64,000 nt of DNA from an uncultured Eubacteriales bacterium (lineage in GTDB: Bacteria > Bacillota > Clostridia > Saccharofermentanales > Fastidiosipilaceae): the NCBI GenBank assembly GCA_902373515.1, contig CABKML010000006.1, positions 1 through 64,000 on the forward strand, given 5' to 3'. The notes under the pieces are model-generated. The model was not told where the DNA came from, did not search any database, and saw only the letters and a list, made by a program, of their open reading frames with translations. This document shows, piece by piece, positions 9,310 to 18,158 of the stretch (the stretch's first letter is position 1; every line of letters starts with the position of its first letter). Made by a program: the position numbers and the translations under genes.

Positions 9310-10587
9310 ATGAAAGCTAAAATTTTGTTAATTGTCAGCGGCGGTATCGCCTGTTTCAAGGCATGTCAACTATGCAGTGATTTAGCGAAAAAATATGAAG
9401 TTAAGGTTATTTTGACGAAAAATGCAAGTGAGTTTGTTACGCCGGTAACTTTTGCCACGTTAACGCATAATCCCTGCTTAACTGAAATGTTTGCAGCGAC
9501 AGAAGATTATACCCAAGTTAACCATATAAATTTAGCTAAATGGGCGGACTTGATTGTGGTTGCACCTTTGACGGCGAATTTAATGGCTAAGATAACTTAC
9601 GGTTTGGCGGATGATTTAGCATCGACGACAATTCTAGCTCGTCGCTGTCCGGTTTTACTTTGCCCGGCGATGAATACTTATATGTTGGAAAATCCGATTA
9701 CGCAGACGAACATTGCTTTACTGCAAAAACGTAATTTTCAAATTTTACAGGCCGCTTCCGGTCTCTTAGCCTGCGGTGATACAGGCAAGGGAAAGTTACC
9801 TGATATCCCGGTTATCATGGCTGAAATAGAAAAAATTCTGGCCGCCGGAAGAGGAACAACAGTCGCTGATTCCGAGCTTGATAAGGACTTGAATTTAACG
9901 GGATTGACAATAACCGTAACTGCAGGTCCGACGCAGGAAGCCATAGACCCGGTCCGTTTTATCACGAATCATTCAAGCGGTAAAATGGGGTACGCTTTGG
10001 CAAGTAAAGCTTTGCAATACGGAGCTGAGGTCAACTTAATAAGTGGCCCTGTAAACTTGGAAATTCCGGCAGGAGTCAATTATTTTCCGGTCAAAAGCGC
10101 GCAGGAAATGCTGGCGGCGGTACAAGATAAGTGGCCGCTCAGCCAAATTTTGATTAAAGCGGCTGCCGTGGCCGATTATCGGGTTGAAAATATTGCAAGC
10201 TCTAAAATTAAGAAGCAGGCGGAAACTTTAACTTTGAAGCTTGTGAAAAACCCGGACATTCTTAAATGGGCCGGTGAACACAAACAAAAAGAACAGGTGC
10301 TTTGCGGTTTTGCGATGGAAACTGAAAATTTGCTGACAAATGCGCGCCAAAAAATGCAAGCTAAAAATTGCGATTTACTTGTGGCTAACGATTTGACAAC
10401 TAAGGGTGCGGGCTTTGCCGCCTCTACCAATGTCGCGACAATATTGTGGACCGGCAAAGAATTAAGTTTACCTCTGCAAAGTAAAGAAGATTTGGCGCTA
10501 CATATATTGCGTGCCTGTCAGGAACTGTATCGGCAAAAGCAAACTGAATCTAAGAGCCGGACAACTGTAACACAAGGAGAACTTTAA
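9310..10587 (+). CDS. coaBC: Bifunctional phosphopantothenoylcysteine decarboxylase / phosphopantothenate-cysteine ligase
   Basis: Catalyses two steps of CoA synthesis: joining 4'-phosphopantothenate with cysteine (CoaB) and decarboxylating the product (CoaC, FMN-dependent). The N-terminal half (about 1-180) is the flavoprotein domain with VSGGIACFKACQL, the decarboxylase-type PAMNTYM and the SGLLACGDTGKGKLPD loop. The C-terminal half (about 195-400) is the ligase, with TAGPTQEAIDPVRFITNHSS and the KMGYALA segment. Length (425) is normal for a fused protein. Flanked by the probable pantothenate importer and pantothenate kinase; spacing to coaX is 2 bp, so the genes are an operon. Confidence 0.95.
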   Translation: MKAKILLIVSGGIACFKACQLCSDLAKKYEVKVILTKNASEFVTPVTFATLTHNPCLTEMFAATEDYTQVNHINLAKWADLIVVAPLTANLMAKITYGLADDLASTTILARRCPVLLCPAMNTYMLENPITQTNIALLQKRNFQILQAASGLLACGDTGKGKLPDIPVIMAEIEKILAAGRGTTVADSELDKDLNLTGLTITVTAGPTQEAIDPVRFITNHSSGKMGYALASKALQYGAEVNLISGPVNLEIPAGVNYFPVKSAQEMLAAVQDKWPLSQILIKAAAVADYRVENIASSKIKKQAETLTLKLVKNPDILKWAGEHKQKEQVLCGFAMETENLLTNARQKMQAKNCDLLVANDLTTKGAGFAASTNVATILWTGKELSLPLQSKEDLALHILRACQELYRQKQTESKSRTTVTQGEL

Positions 10588-10589
10588 TT

Positions 10590-11378
10590 ATGCTTATGAC
10601 CATAGATGTCGGTAACACCAATATTTTAGTCGGTGTATTTCGCGGCGAAGAATTATATGCTTCTTTCCGGATTAATTCCAGAACCGAAAGGACTTCAGAT
10701 GAGTTAGGAATATTATTGCTGGATTTGCTGGCCTCACGCCAGGTGAAGCCGCAAGATGTCAATGATGCTATCATCAGTTCCGTCGTCCCCAAATGTATGT
10801 ACGCATTAACCTCAAGTTTAATGAAATATTTCGATGTTAAGCCGATTATTGTCGGACCGGGAAGCAAAACGGGAGTGGAGGTACGCTCGGATAATCCGAA
10901 AGAAGTAGGGGCTGACAGAATAACCAATGTTGCCGCCTGCCATGAATTATATCAGCGCAGTTGTCTGGTTATAGATTTCGGTACGGCTACTACTTTTGAT
11001 TACGTTGATGCTGCCGGTATCTTCAAATATACGGTTATTATGCCCGGCTTGGAAATATCCTCTCGGGCTTTAAGCGATTCTACAGCCAAGTTACCGGAAG
11101 TGGAAATTGCCAAATTGGATTCGGTTTTGGTAAGTAATACAGTCTGCGGTATGCAGGTGGGCATAGTTTACGGCTACATCGGTGCGGTGGAATATATTAT
11201 TAAATCCATGAAAAAAGAATTGCAGGACGAACCGAAAGTTATTGCTACAGGCGGTTTAGGTAGACTGATAGCCAATTCCACGGACCTGATTGATGTATAT
11301 GATCCGGATATTGCTTTTAAGGGCATGAAAGTAATTTATAAAAAAACGAAAAAAATTAAAGGCGATTTACCGCTTTGA
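10590..11378 (+). CDS. coaX: Type III pantothenate kinase
   Basis: Phosphorylates pantothenate in the first step of CoA synthesis; the type III enzyme is not feedback inhibited by CoA and needs a monovalent cation. Motifs of the ASKHA fold are in order: DVGNTNILVGVF (phosphate 1), GADRITNVAAC (substrate/dimer), VIDFGTATTFDYVD (phosphate 2) and the late ATGGLGRLIA. Length (262) is normal. AAGGAG overlaps the end of coaBC. ATG at 10590 or at 10596 (second Met) could serve as start. Confidence 0.95.
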   Translation: MLMTIDVGNTNILVGVFRGEELYASFRINSRTERTSDELGILLLDLLASRQVKPQDVNDAIISSVVPKCMYALTSSLMKYFDVKPIIVGPGSKTGVEVRSDNPKEVGADRITNVAACHELYQRSCLVIDFGTATTFDYVDAAGIFKYTVIMPGLEISSRALSDSTAKLPEVEIAKLDSVLVSNTVCGMQVGIVYGYIGAVEYIIKSMKKELQDEPKVIATGGLGRLIANSTDLIDVYDPDIAFKGMKVIYKKTKKIKGDLPL

Positions 11379-11455
11379 CGATTTATTTCGCTGCAAATAC
11401 TGCCGCTATTTATGTTAAACTAGCATTATCATCAGTGCGGAAAAGAGGTAAATAA

Positions 11456-12157
11456 ATGAATATTATCAAAGTTAAGGATCCTGTAGCCGGAGGAGTTGCG
11501 GCTTTCGGAATTATTAAGGAAGCTATTGCTGCCGGCGCTAAAACTTTGGGCCTGGCAACAGGCAGTACCCCGGAAACTTTATATCGGGCAATGGTTGAAA
11601 GCAATTTGGATTTTTCCAATATTACAGCTTTTAACTTGGATGAATACGTAGGACTTTCCAAGGATAATTCGCAAAGTTATTATTACTTTATGCAGGAACA
11701 TTTATTCAAATATAAGAAGTTCAAACAGCATTTTATTGAAAACGGCTTGGCCGGCGATTTGGAGGCGGAAGCGGCTGCCTATGAAGCAAAATTACAGGCG
11801 CATCCGATTGATGTTCAGATTTTAGGTATCGGTTTGAACGGCCATATCGGCTTTAATGAGCCCAAGACCTCTTTTGCTTCTCTTACGCATGTTACGAATT
11901 TAACGGAGTCGACAATCAATGCCAATAAACGCTTTTTCGAGCGGGTGGAAGATGTTCCGACTAAAGCTTTAACAATGGGAATACAGTCGATTATGCGCAG
12001 TAAACAAATCATTTTATTAGCTTACGGTGCAGCCAAAGCTCCGATTATTAAGAAACTGCTTGAAGGCCCGGTAAGTGAAGATGTTCCGGCGAGCGTTTTG
12101 CAGAAGCATCCGCGAGTTACAGTAATTATTGATGAAGAGGCAGCGTCTTTACTGTAA
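11456..12157 (+). CDS. nagB: Glucosamine-6-phosphate deaminase
   Basis: Converts glucosamine 6-phosphate to fructose 6-phosphate and ammonia in amino sugar catabolism. The 233-residue protein carries LGLATGSTPETLY (phosphate binding), FNLDEYVGL (catalytic Asp) and LGIGLNGHIGFNEPKTSF with the catalytic His. It is the short form typical of Bacillota, lacking the extended allosteric C-terminus of the enteric enzyme. GAGGTAAATAA precedes the ATG. A 77-bp spacer from coaX suggests a separate promoter; the gene ends before a strong terminator. Confidence 0.95.
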   Translation: MNIIKVKDPVAGGVAAFGIIKEAIAAGAKTLGLATGSTPETLYRAMVESNLDFSNITAFNLDEYVGLSKDNSQSYYYFMQEHLFKYKKFKQHFIENGLAGDLEAEAAAYEAKLQAHPIDVQILGIGLNGHIGFNEPKTSFASLTHVTNLTESTINANKRFFERVEDVPTKALTMGIQSIMRSKQIILLAYGAAKAPIIKKLLEGPVSEDVPASVLQKHPRVTVIIDEEAASLL

Positions 12158-12189
12158 TTATCCGGCGGAATCATACTGTTCTTTCGAAG

Positions 12190-12225
12190 AAAAACCCCTT
12201 ATTTCAGCGAATAAGGGGCTTATTT
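12190..12225. terminator. Intrinsic terminator between convergent nagB and dipeptidase genes
   Basis: Perfect 9-bp stem CCCCTTATT / AATAAGGGG (12195-12203 with 12210-12218), loop TCAGCG-like, T-rich tail on the plus strand and A-run before it, so it could act in both directions. Confidence 0.8.
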
Positions 12226-12301
12226 TTGCCGCTTTCAGTGACAAGCTTGCCTAAACAGTATTACTGTCGGCGGATTTAAAGAAGGCTTTTAAAGACGGCC
12301 T

Positions 12302-13735
12302 TTAAAGATTTTTATCCATCGTAAAGCTCATTTTGGAATAGCCCAGACTTTGTTGCAAAAGCTCGGTCAGTAAATCATTAGTTTTTTGCAAAACATAGTC
12401 GGCTGTAGCCTTATTAGCTTCAGTTAAGTAGGCGGTTAAAGCATCCCCTTGCAACTTTTGCTTTTCCACATTTTGTCTGACTTCCAAAATGCGGCGGCGG
12501 GAATAACTTTGCATTTCATAAAGATAAGCATTGTCCTTATCGGCGAAGGCATCATAATGACTTTCAACTACATAACTTAAAAGCTTAAAAAGCCAATAAG
12601 CCGATTTAGTATCCAATTTTTTCGGTGAATACTTATAAGCTTCCGGTGTATCGTTGACGTTAGCGAAGAACGGCACATAAGGTGTAAAAGCATTGGTGGC
12701 GAAAGACAACCATTGAATGCTTTGAGTCCCGTCTTTAACTCGCGGATCTATTTGTAAAATGTGCGATTCCTGCGTCCGGGAAAGGGAAACGGCACGGAAA
12801 CGCTTGCGTGTTTGTTCAGTTCCCAGATGACCGATAGGATCAAATTCCGTTTCATTGTAGTGTGAGCTTAAGCAATAAGCGACATCTTCCACGCTTAACA
12901 GGCGATCAGCTTTATTGATAAAGGGCAGGTAAGAGGAAGTCGGTTCATCAAAAAATTCTTTGTCTAAATAAGAATGAATAAACCAAGCGCGCGGAGTGTT
13001 ATAAACACGATCTTTGACGTTGGAAGTACCGAAGATGTGGCGGAAAACAAAGCTGTCTTTATCCGGATTCAATTTATGCTCCTGCACAAATTCCTGAATA
13101 CCGTCGGACCAGATGTAATTATCCTTATCCGTAAAATCAATTTCCTCAATAGAGACCTGATTGGGAGCTACGGCATAACAATCATCCGGGATTCTGACAG
13201 CCACATAATGATGGCCGCAAGGAATCTCCATATACCAAGCTTCATCTTTGTCGGCGAAAAGAATGCCGTTACCCTCAGCCGAGCCGTATTCTTTAATCAG
13301 CTTACCGAGAAATTCGACGCCTTCACGCGCAGAATGAATAAAAGGTGCAACCACATGATTAATAGCATCTTCCGCAATACCGGATTTTACCAAAGGATCA
13401 TAGGCCAAAACTCTGGGATTGCCGTATACGCTTTCAGTAGCGCTCATAGCAACATGGACGCTGTTGATACTGGCCTGACCATATTCGCCTTCAACAGAAG
13501 GATCAGCTTGCGGCACGTAAGTAACACGCAGCGCTTTTTCCGGCAAATTGACAGTTACATTCGTGTGAACGGAATGATAGGTACGATTTTTTTGCAGACT
13601 TTCAGCTTGAACGGTAAAGATTTTCGGATCTATTGTGTCATGATGATCTTCATTTCGGGCAATCATCAATGTGCCGTCGATGCTGGCTTTTTTTCCGACA
13701 ATTAATGTTGTACATGAACTACGAGATTGATTCAT
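12302..13735 (-). CDS. pepD: C69 family dipeptidase (Ntn hydrolase)
   Basis: Dipeptidase of the PepD/PepDA family, an N-terminal nucleophile hydrolase of broad dipeptide specificity. The nucleophile would be Cys8 in SSCTTLIVGKKASIDGT; the family removes the short N-terminal leader by self-processing so that the Cys becomes the first residue. MIARNEDHHD follows directly, matching the conserved R-N-E-D block. Length (477) is normal. AAGGAG lies before the ATG at 13735. Cytoplasmic; no signal peptide. It stands alone between a terminator and a divergent nitrilase-like gene. Confidence 0.9.
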   Translation of the reverse strand: MNQSRSSCTTLIVGKKASIDGTLMIARNEDHHDTIDPKIFTVQAESLQKNRTYHSVHTNVTVNLPEKALRVTYVPQADPSVEGEYGQASINSVHVAMSATESVYGNPRVLAYDPLVKSGIAEDAINHVVAPFIHSAREGVEFLGKLIKEYGSAEGNGILFADKDEAWYMEIPCGHHYVAVRIPDDCYAVAPNQVSIEEIDFTDKDNYIWSDGIQEFVQEHKLNPDKDSFVFRHIFGTSNVKDRVYNTPRAWFIHSYLDKEFFDEPTSSYLPFINKADRLLSVEDVAYCLSSHYNETEFDPIGHLGTEQTRKRFRAVSLSRTQESHILQIDPRVKDGTQSIQWLSFATNAFTPYVPFFANVNDTPEAYKYSPKKLDTKSAYWLFKLLSYVVESHYDAFADKDNAYLYEMQSYSRRRILEVRQNVEKQKLQGDALTAYLTEANKATADYVLQKTNDLLTELLQQSLGYSKMSFTMDKNL

Positions 13736-13841
13736 AAATTACTCCTTAAAAGATGATATGTATAGTATAACGCATATCTGTGCTACAATGAGCCGTATAA
13801 AAGAAAATTACTACAGCGAAAACAGCGGAAAGAGAATAAGC

Positions 13842-14708
13842 ATGAAAGTCGGAATTGTAGTTTGTCGCAGTTTTATTAAAAAGCCGTTTCAGGCCTTGTG
13901 CCAAATGGAACAATTATTAATGCAGCAAACGGCGGAGAATTACGATTTATTGCTTTTCCCGCAAACATACTTACAAGGAATATATTCTTTGAACAATGAC
14001 AAAGCGGAAGCTGTAAAAATCGCTTTTAGAGAAAGTTGTCGCCTGATAGGGAAAATCAAAAAGCTGTGTGAACGTTATTGTGTCGGTGTAGGCTTCGGTT
14101 ATTACGAAAAGGACGGGAAAAATGCCATATATGACAGCTATATTCTGATTAATCGGGAAGGTAAAATCCGTTTCCGCCAACGGCAATTAACGCAACAGTG
14201 GCAAGAAAAAACCAAGTCTTTACCGGCCGATTTACCGGTAGAAAAAATTGATCTGGATTTGTTGGAGCCGAATAAGCTGTTGTTTGAAGAAGAGACGGAA
14301 TTTGTCAAAGAACTGGAAGATGAAGCGGCTTTAACGAAGCAAGCTGTGCCGGAGGTCAATTTCAGTAAAGGTGAGGCTTTAAGTTGCGGTTATTTCGGCG
14401 GTAAACAGGTTGTCTTGCTGATCGGGCGGGATTGGGAGAATAAAGAGATTGTTCGAGCTTGCAGAGATTTGGAGCCTGATTGGGTTTACTGTCCGACATC
14501 CCTGGATATTAAAAATGATGAATGGGCCAATTTCGTCAGCAAAAAATTTTTACCGCTGGCCGATAAACTTGATACAACGGTTTTGTTGGATAACAGTTAT
14601 TATATTGAAGATAATTCGGTTAAGGGAGGAGCTTTAGGGCAAATTCCCAACAATAAACTGGAACAGCTGGAGCCGAATTGCTACGGCATTCTGGCCGTGG
14701 AAATTTAA
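13842..14708 (+). CDS. Nitrilase-superfamily-like protein lacking the catalytic triad
   Basis: A carbon-nitrogen hydrolase fold of about 288 residues, recognised by YDLLLFPQTYLQGIY, GKNAIYDSYILINREGKIRF and the central LLIGRDWENKEIVRAC block. The Glu-Lys-Cys triad is lost at all three positions: FPE reads FPQ (Gln41), the Lys of Y-R-K-x-H-L reads Gln113 (FRQRQL), and the Cys of I-C-Y-D reads Gly195 (IGRD). About 45 acidic residues are inserted before the last block. The start is ATG at 13842 with GGAAAGAG upstream; a longer frame begins at 13758 but overlaps the promoter region. I infer a non-catalytic or re-purposed protein; partner unknown. Confidence 0.7.
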   Translation: MKVGIVVCRSFIKKPFQALCQMEQLLMQQTAENYDLLLFPQTYLQGIYSLNNDKAEAVKIAFRESCRLIGKIKKLCERYCVGVGFGYYEKDGKNAIYDSYILINREGKIRFRQRQLTQQWQEKTKSLPADLPVEKIDLDLLEPNKLLFEEETEFVKELEDEAALTKQAVPEVNFSKGEALSCGYFGGKQVVLLIGRDWENKEIVRACRDLEPDWVYCPTSLDIKNDEWANFVSKKFLPLADKLDTTVLLDNSYYIEDNSVKGGALGQIPNNKLEQLEPNCYGILAVEI

Positions 14709-14790
14709 GCAATCGCTGCCGATTGCCGAAGACTTGCAGTTTAAAATGCAGAATTTTCGGCAGCAGCAAAACTTACGTCCGAGATGAGAC

Positions 14791-15546
14791 TCAGATCATC
14801 TTTTTCAGTCGTTCCACATCCAGAATACAAATTGACTTCGGTCCGACAAATTCAATCAAACCTTCATCGGAGAACTGATTTAATTTACGACTCATAGTTT
14901 CCCTCGCCAAACCGGCGTAAGAACCCATTTCTTCCCGGCTGATGGTCAAACGCAGGACCATACCTTTAGGCGTCTGCTCGCCGTAAGACTCGCTTAAACG
15001 CAGCAAAACGCTGGCTACTTTGGCATCGGCGGAATTTGAGACCAGACAACTTATAAGATTTTCCGCCCACCTGATACGGTCGTAACACTTATCAATAATC
15101 AGACGTAAAATAGCTTCCTGGTGATAACAGTACTTCATAAAACTGTCTTTGCTGATAGCAGCTACCAGACAATTTTCTACAGCCTGACCGGTATAAAGAT
15201 ACTTATGATCTTTCAACAAATTGAGTCCGCCGATGAAATCACCGGCAGTATAAATGTAGAGAATCTGTTCACGGGCATCGGAGGTAAAATTAAAAATTTT
15301 GCAACGACCTTCGATCAGAATGTAGAACACATTAGCCGCATCACCGCTGCGAAAACAATAATCACCCCTGTTCAAACTGAACACGTCGATTTCTTTAGCC
15401 AAGGCGGCCTGATCGGCAGCAGGAAGATCTCTTAAAACTGCAATTTTATCACTGTTAACTAAACCGCCGCCGCGAATAGGGAGCAAAAGGGGTGCAGATT
15501 TCGGCAAACGATTCATTGAAGCTTGCCAACTGGGAAATTGTTTCAT
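14791..15546 (-). CDS. Crp/Fnr family transcriptional regulator
   Basis: DNA-binding regulator of about 251 residues. A cyclic-nucleotide-like beta-barrel domain (roughly 30-150; NRGDYCFRSGDAANVFYILIEGRCKIF) is followed by a dimerisation helix and a Crp-type winged helix near the C-terminus (TISREEMGSYAGLARETMSRKL, with the recognition helix at ARETMSRKL). No clustered Fnr-type iron-sulfur cysteines are visible, so oxygen sensing by a cluster is not supported. I chose the ATG at 15546: an in-frame ATG at 15564 falls at the predicted transcription start (TTGACC-16-TATAAC promoter), so it would leave no leader. Ligand and targets unknown. Confidence 0.85.
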   Translation of the reverse strand: MKQFPSWQASMNRLPKSAPLLLPIRGGGLVNSDKIAVLRDLPAADQAALAKEIDVFSLNRGDYCFRSGDAANVFYILIEGRCKIFNFTSDAREQILYIYTAGDFIGGLNLLKDHKYLYTGQAVENCLVAAISKDSFMKYCYHQEAILRLIIDKCYDRIRWAENLISCLVSNSADAKVASVLLRLSESYGEQTPKGMVLRLTISREEMGSYAGLARETMSRKLNQFSDEGLIEFVGPKSICILDVERLKKMI

Positions 15547-15566
15547 AGGCTGTCTCACTTTCATTT

Positions 15567-15594
15567 GTTATAGATTAGCATTTATGACGGTCAA
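15567..15594 (-). promoter_or_regulatory. Promoter of the Crp/Fnr regulator gene
   Basis: On the minus strand TTGACC (15594-15589), 16-nt spacer, TATAAC (15572-15567). The predicted start point near 15560 supports the downstream ATG at 15546. Confidence 0.6.
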
Positions 15595-15617
15595 ATAGCA
15601 AGAAGCCGAACAAAAAT

Positions 15618-16292
15618 TTATTCAAAACGCCAGCCTACGCCCCAAATAACTTTGAAACTTGCCGGAAAACCGGCGATTTTAAGTTTGTTGCGAACGTTGG
15701 ATAAGTGAACATTAAGTGTCTGATCCTGCATAAACTCCTGTCCCCAGACATTTTCATAAATCTGTTTTTTGGTAAAAACCCGTTGCGGTTCGTTCAGGAA
15801 AAAAGCCAGCAGCTTAAACTCTATTTTAGTCAGCTTTACTTGATTATCATCGACCGTTACAGTCTGATGGTAGTTATTCAAAGTAATATTTTTATAGCGC
15901 AGGATACTGCTTACATCCGGGAATTTTTGCAGCAGCAATTTTCTTAAACGGGCCAACACTTCTTCGCGGCGAAAAGGCTTGGCTATATAATCGGCAGCAC
16001 CGTTATTTAAGACATTTACCAGTGTCGCAATATCATTTTTAGCGGTAATAATCAGAACGCTTGTTCCACGTGCCAAAAATTGCGGTAAAAGCTCATAACC
16101 CGAGATGAACGGCAACATCAAATCCAACAAAACAACGTCGAATGTCTGATTCTGTAATAACTTTTGCGCTTCACTGCCGGCAAAACAGCTTTGACATTCT
16201 AAATCCGGGTAATCACTTTTCAACTCGTTGACTATATGAGTCAAGATTTCGTTGATTGCAAAATCATCTTCAGCAATAAGAATTTTAATCAT
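15618..16292 (-). CDS. OmpR/PhoB-family response regulator
   Basis: Two-component response regulator of 224 residues. The receiver domain carries the acidic pair in LIAEDD, the phospho-acceptor Asp in DVVLLDLMLPFISGYE and the conserved Lys in AKPFRREEV. The C-terminal OmpR-type winged helix begins about residue 130 (LTKIEFKLLAFFLNEPQRVFTKKQIYENVWG). The ATG at 16292 is chosen because GAGGTGAAG lies just upstream; the start overlaps the last codons of the sensor kinase gene, so translation is probably coupled. It is the last gene of a four-gene operon with an ABC transporter, which suggests control of transporter expression. Confidence 0.92.
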   Translation of the reverse strand: MIKILIAEDDFAINEILTHIVNELKSDYPDLECQSCFAGSEAQKLLQNQTFDVVLLDLMLPFISGYELLPQFLARGTSVLIITAKNDIATLVNVLNNGAADYIAKPFRREEVLARLRKLLLQKFPDVSSILRYKNITLNNYHQTVTVDDNQVKLTKIEFKLLAFFLNEPQRVFTKKQIYENVWGQEFMQDQTLNVHLSNVRNKLKIAGFPASFKVIWGVGWRFE

Positions 16293-17283
16293 TTTCTTCA
16301 CCTCGATAATTACTGAATAATAAGTCAATATTCAAATAAGCTTCTTTATTTGCAGCAGCTTCCGGCGTGCAGGCAGGAGAGTTTTCGTTATTGACTGCCG
16401 TTTCATAAATTTTCCATGCAATATTGAAGCGTTCGCATAAGTCTTTGACAATGCTCATACCTAATCCGGCATGGGGACTTTGTTGTAATTGCTGTCTGGC
16501 ACTGTCCACGCGGAAACTGCGACTGAAGAGGATATTTAAATCCTTAATACCCGGATTATGCCAGATGTTGGCAATGTGTAACAGTTGTTTATCATTTACA
16601 AGTTCAAGTTTAATTTTAATCTCCCGTTCGCCGTGATCAAGCGAATTTTTCAGGAGATTACTGATGATTCTGTGGCAGGTAAGTTCGGATTGTTGCAAAG
16701 GCGGCACCGTCTCATCCAGTTCAACTGTCACATTAGCGTGAAATTTAGCTTCCAACTCGTTGACCCGGGAAGCAATTTCGTTACTGAGTATGTCATATAA
16801 ATTGACTTGAGTAATATTAGGCTTGAAGTCGCCGCTTTCCAGTAAAGCTAAAGCATAGAAACTTTTAATTTCTTCACTTAAAGTTTGGCTTTGCTGTTTA
16901 ATGATATTCAGGAAATGTGTCGACCGTTCGAAGCTTTCTCCCTTGGCCGGCAATTGTTCGATGATTTCCAAAGAGCCTAAAATAGCGGCCAAAGGTGTTT
17001 GAAAATCGTGGCTGATAGAAGCAATTAAATTTTTTTGCTCAGCGTTTTTTTGCTGTAATTTTTCCCGTAACATTGCCAAATTGCGGAAATATGTCATCAA
17101 ATCACGACATAACAGTTTGCTTTGCGGCAGCAGCGGAGCAGCAGCGTTTTGCCAATTTACCTGATTATTTTCCTGCAGCTGCAAAGAGCGGCGTAAAATT
17201 TTAACTTGTGTATTTTCATAAATAATACAAGCTGCAAGCAAAATAATGATTAAACATAGAACAACAATAAATAGATACGCCAT
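16285..17283 (-). CDS. Sensor histidine kinase
   Basis: Membrane sensor kinase of about 333 residues. One strong N-terminal transmembrane segment (MAYLFIVVLCLIIILLAACIIY) is followed by a short coiled region, the phospho-acceptor H-box (LIASISHDFQTPLAAILGSLEII), the N-box (RIISNLLKNSLDHGEREI) and the G-box (HAGLGMSIVKDLCERFN). There is no extracytoplasmic sensing domain, as in kinases that sense through an associated ABC transporter. The ATG at 17283 lies 2 bp after the permease stop, which supports it over an in-frame start at 17346 inside the permease gene. Overlaps the response regulator by 8 nt. Confidence 0.9.
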   Translation of the reverse strand: MAYLFIVVLCLIIILLAACIIYENTQVKILRRSLQLQENNQVNWQNAAAPLLPQSKLLCRDLMTYFRNLAMLREKLQQKNAEQKNLIASISHDFQTPLAAILGSLEIIEQLPAKGESFERSTHFLNIIKQQSQTLSEEIKSFYALALLESGDFKPNITQVNLYDILSNEIASRVNELEAKFHANVTVELDETVPPLQQSELTCHRIISNLLKNSLDHGEREIKIKLELVNDKQLLHIANIWHNPGIKDLNILFSRSFRVDSARQQLQQSPHAGLGMSIVKDLCERFNIAWKIYETAVNNENSPACTPEAAANKEAYLNIDLLFSNYRGEEND

Positions 17284-17285
17284 AA

Positions 17286-18158
17286 TTACAAATCCTGCTT
17301 TTGAAAAAACTTGGAAGCAAAGGCGAACAATAATCCGCTTATGCACAAAATAATCAGAGATTGGAAAATTTGTTTGTCGATGCTGAAAGGAAAATTAATT
17401 TCATAATTAATAACAGCGAAAGTGTCCGGGATATAATTTCGAGTAGACGGGGCAAAAACAAAATCGAAATTGTTCCATTCGGTAAAATTTATCAGATGCA
17501 AAAAATTCAGCAGGGGACTATTCAAATTGTTAAATCTGAACAAAGGCTCAAACCAGTTGAATATATTGGAATACGAGTTGCCGGAGATAATAATTTGCGG
17601 TAAGAGAGCAAAATAGTTACCGTGTAAAAGGACGGCAAAAAAGAGCATAAGGGCAATATGGGCGACGGCAATTAAACAACAACGAATTGTGCCGCAAATA
17701 AAGATAAACAGGTAATCACGACTTAATTGACCGCTTAAAAGCGCAAAACTGCCCAACTCCAGAGCTGCGAAGCCCAGAATTGTAATTATTGCGAAACTGA
17801 CGGCATACAAGTAAAGCGAAGCGATAATTGTACGATTACTGTATCCCTGCAGACGTAAAGATTTCAACAGATTGAATTTATAGCTCCGACAAATAATAAA
17901 ACAGCCGATATATAATAGCTGACAAAGCGGCAAAACGAAGTTGGTTAAGAACTGAATCAGATAGAGACGATAATACTCGAAATTTTCTAACGTCAACTTG
18001 ATATTATCGGCGAAAATCAGCGTACAATTATCAATCGAATTATAATTATAAAGTATAAATTCCATTAGTACACTTAGCAAAACAATGCTTATCAGAATGC
18101 GCTTTTGATTATGCGCTGAAAAATAACTTCGGTTAAAGAATTTCAGGCAATTAATCAT
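17286..18158 (-). CDS. ABC transporter permease (ABC-2-like)
   Basis: Hydrophobic protein of 290 residues with about six predicted membrane segments (for example ISIVLLSVLMEFILY, LYAVSFAIITILGFAALEL, and the C-terminal LIILCISGLLFAFASKF). The arrangement, one segment then a large external loop, resembles ABC-2 type exporters. It overlaps the ATPase gene by 8 bp and directly precedes the sensor kinase, so it is the membrane partner of that ATPase. Substrate unknown; linked kinase and regulator suggest export of or protection against an antimicrobial compound, an inference from context only. Confidence 0.75.
   Translation of the reverse strand: MINCLKFFNRSYFSAHNQKRILISIVLLSVLMEFILYNYNSIDNCTLIFADNIKLTLENFEYYRLYLIQFLTNFVLPLCQLLYIGCFIICRSYKFNLLKSLRLQGYSNRTIIASLYLYAVSFAIITILGFAALELGSFALLSGQLSRDYLFIFICGTIRCCLIAVAHIALMLFFAVLLHGNYFALLPQIIISGNSYSNIFNWFEPLFRFNNLNSPLLNFLHLINFTEWNNFDFVFAPSTRNYIPDTFAVINYEINFPFSIDKQIFQSLIILCISGLLFAFASKFFQKQDL

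Noticed and set aside
12974-13705. Plus-strand 243-residue frame in the dipeptidase gene
   Set aside because: It is antisense to a well-conserved C69 dipeptidase with intact motifs and has no start signals.
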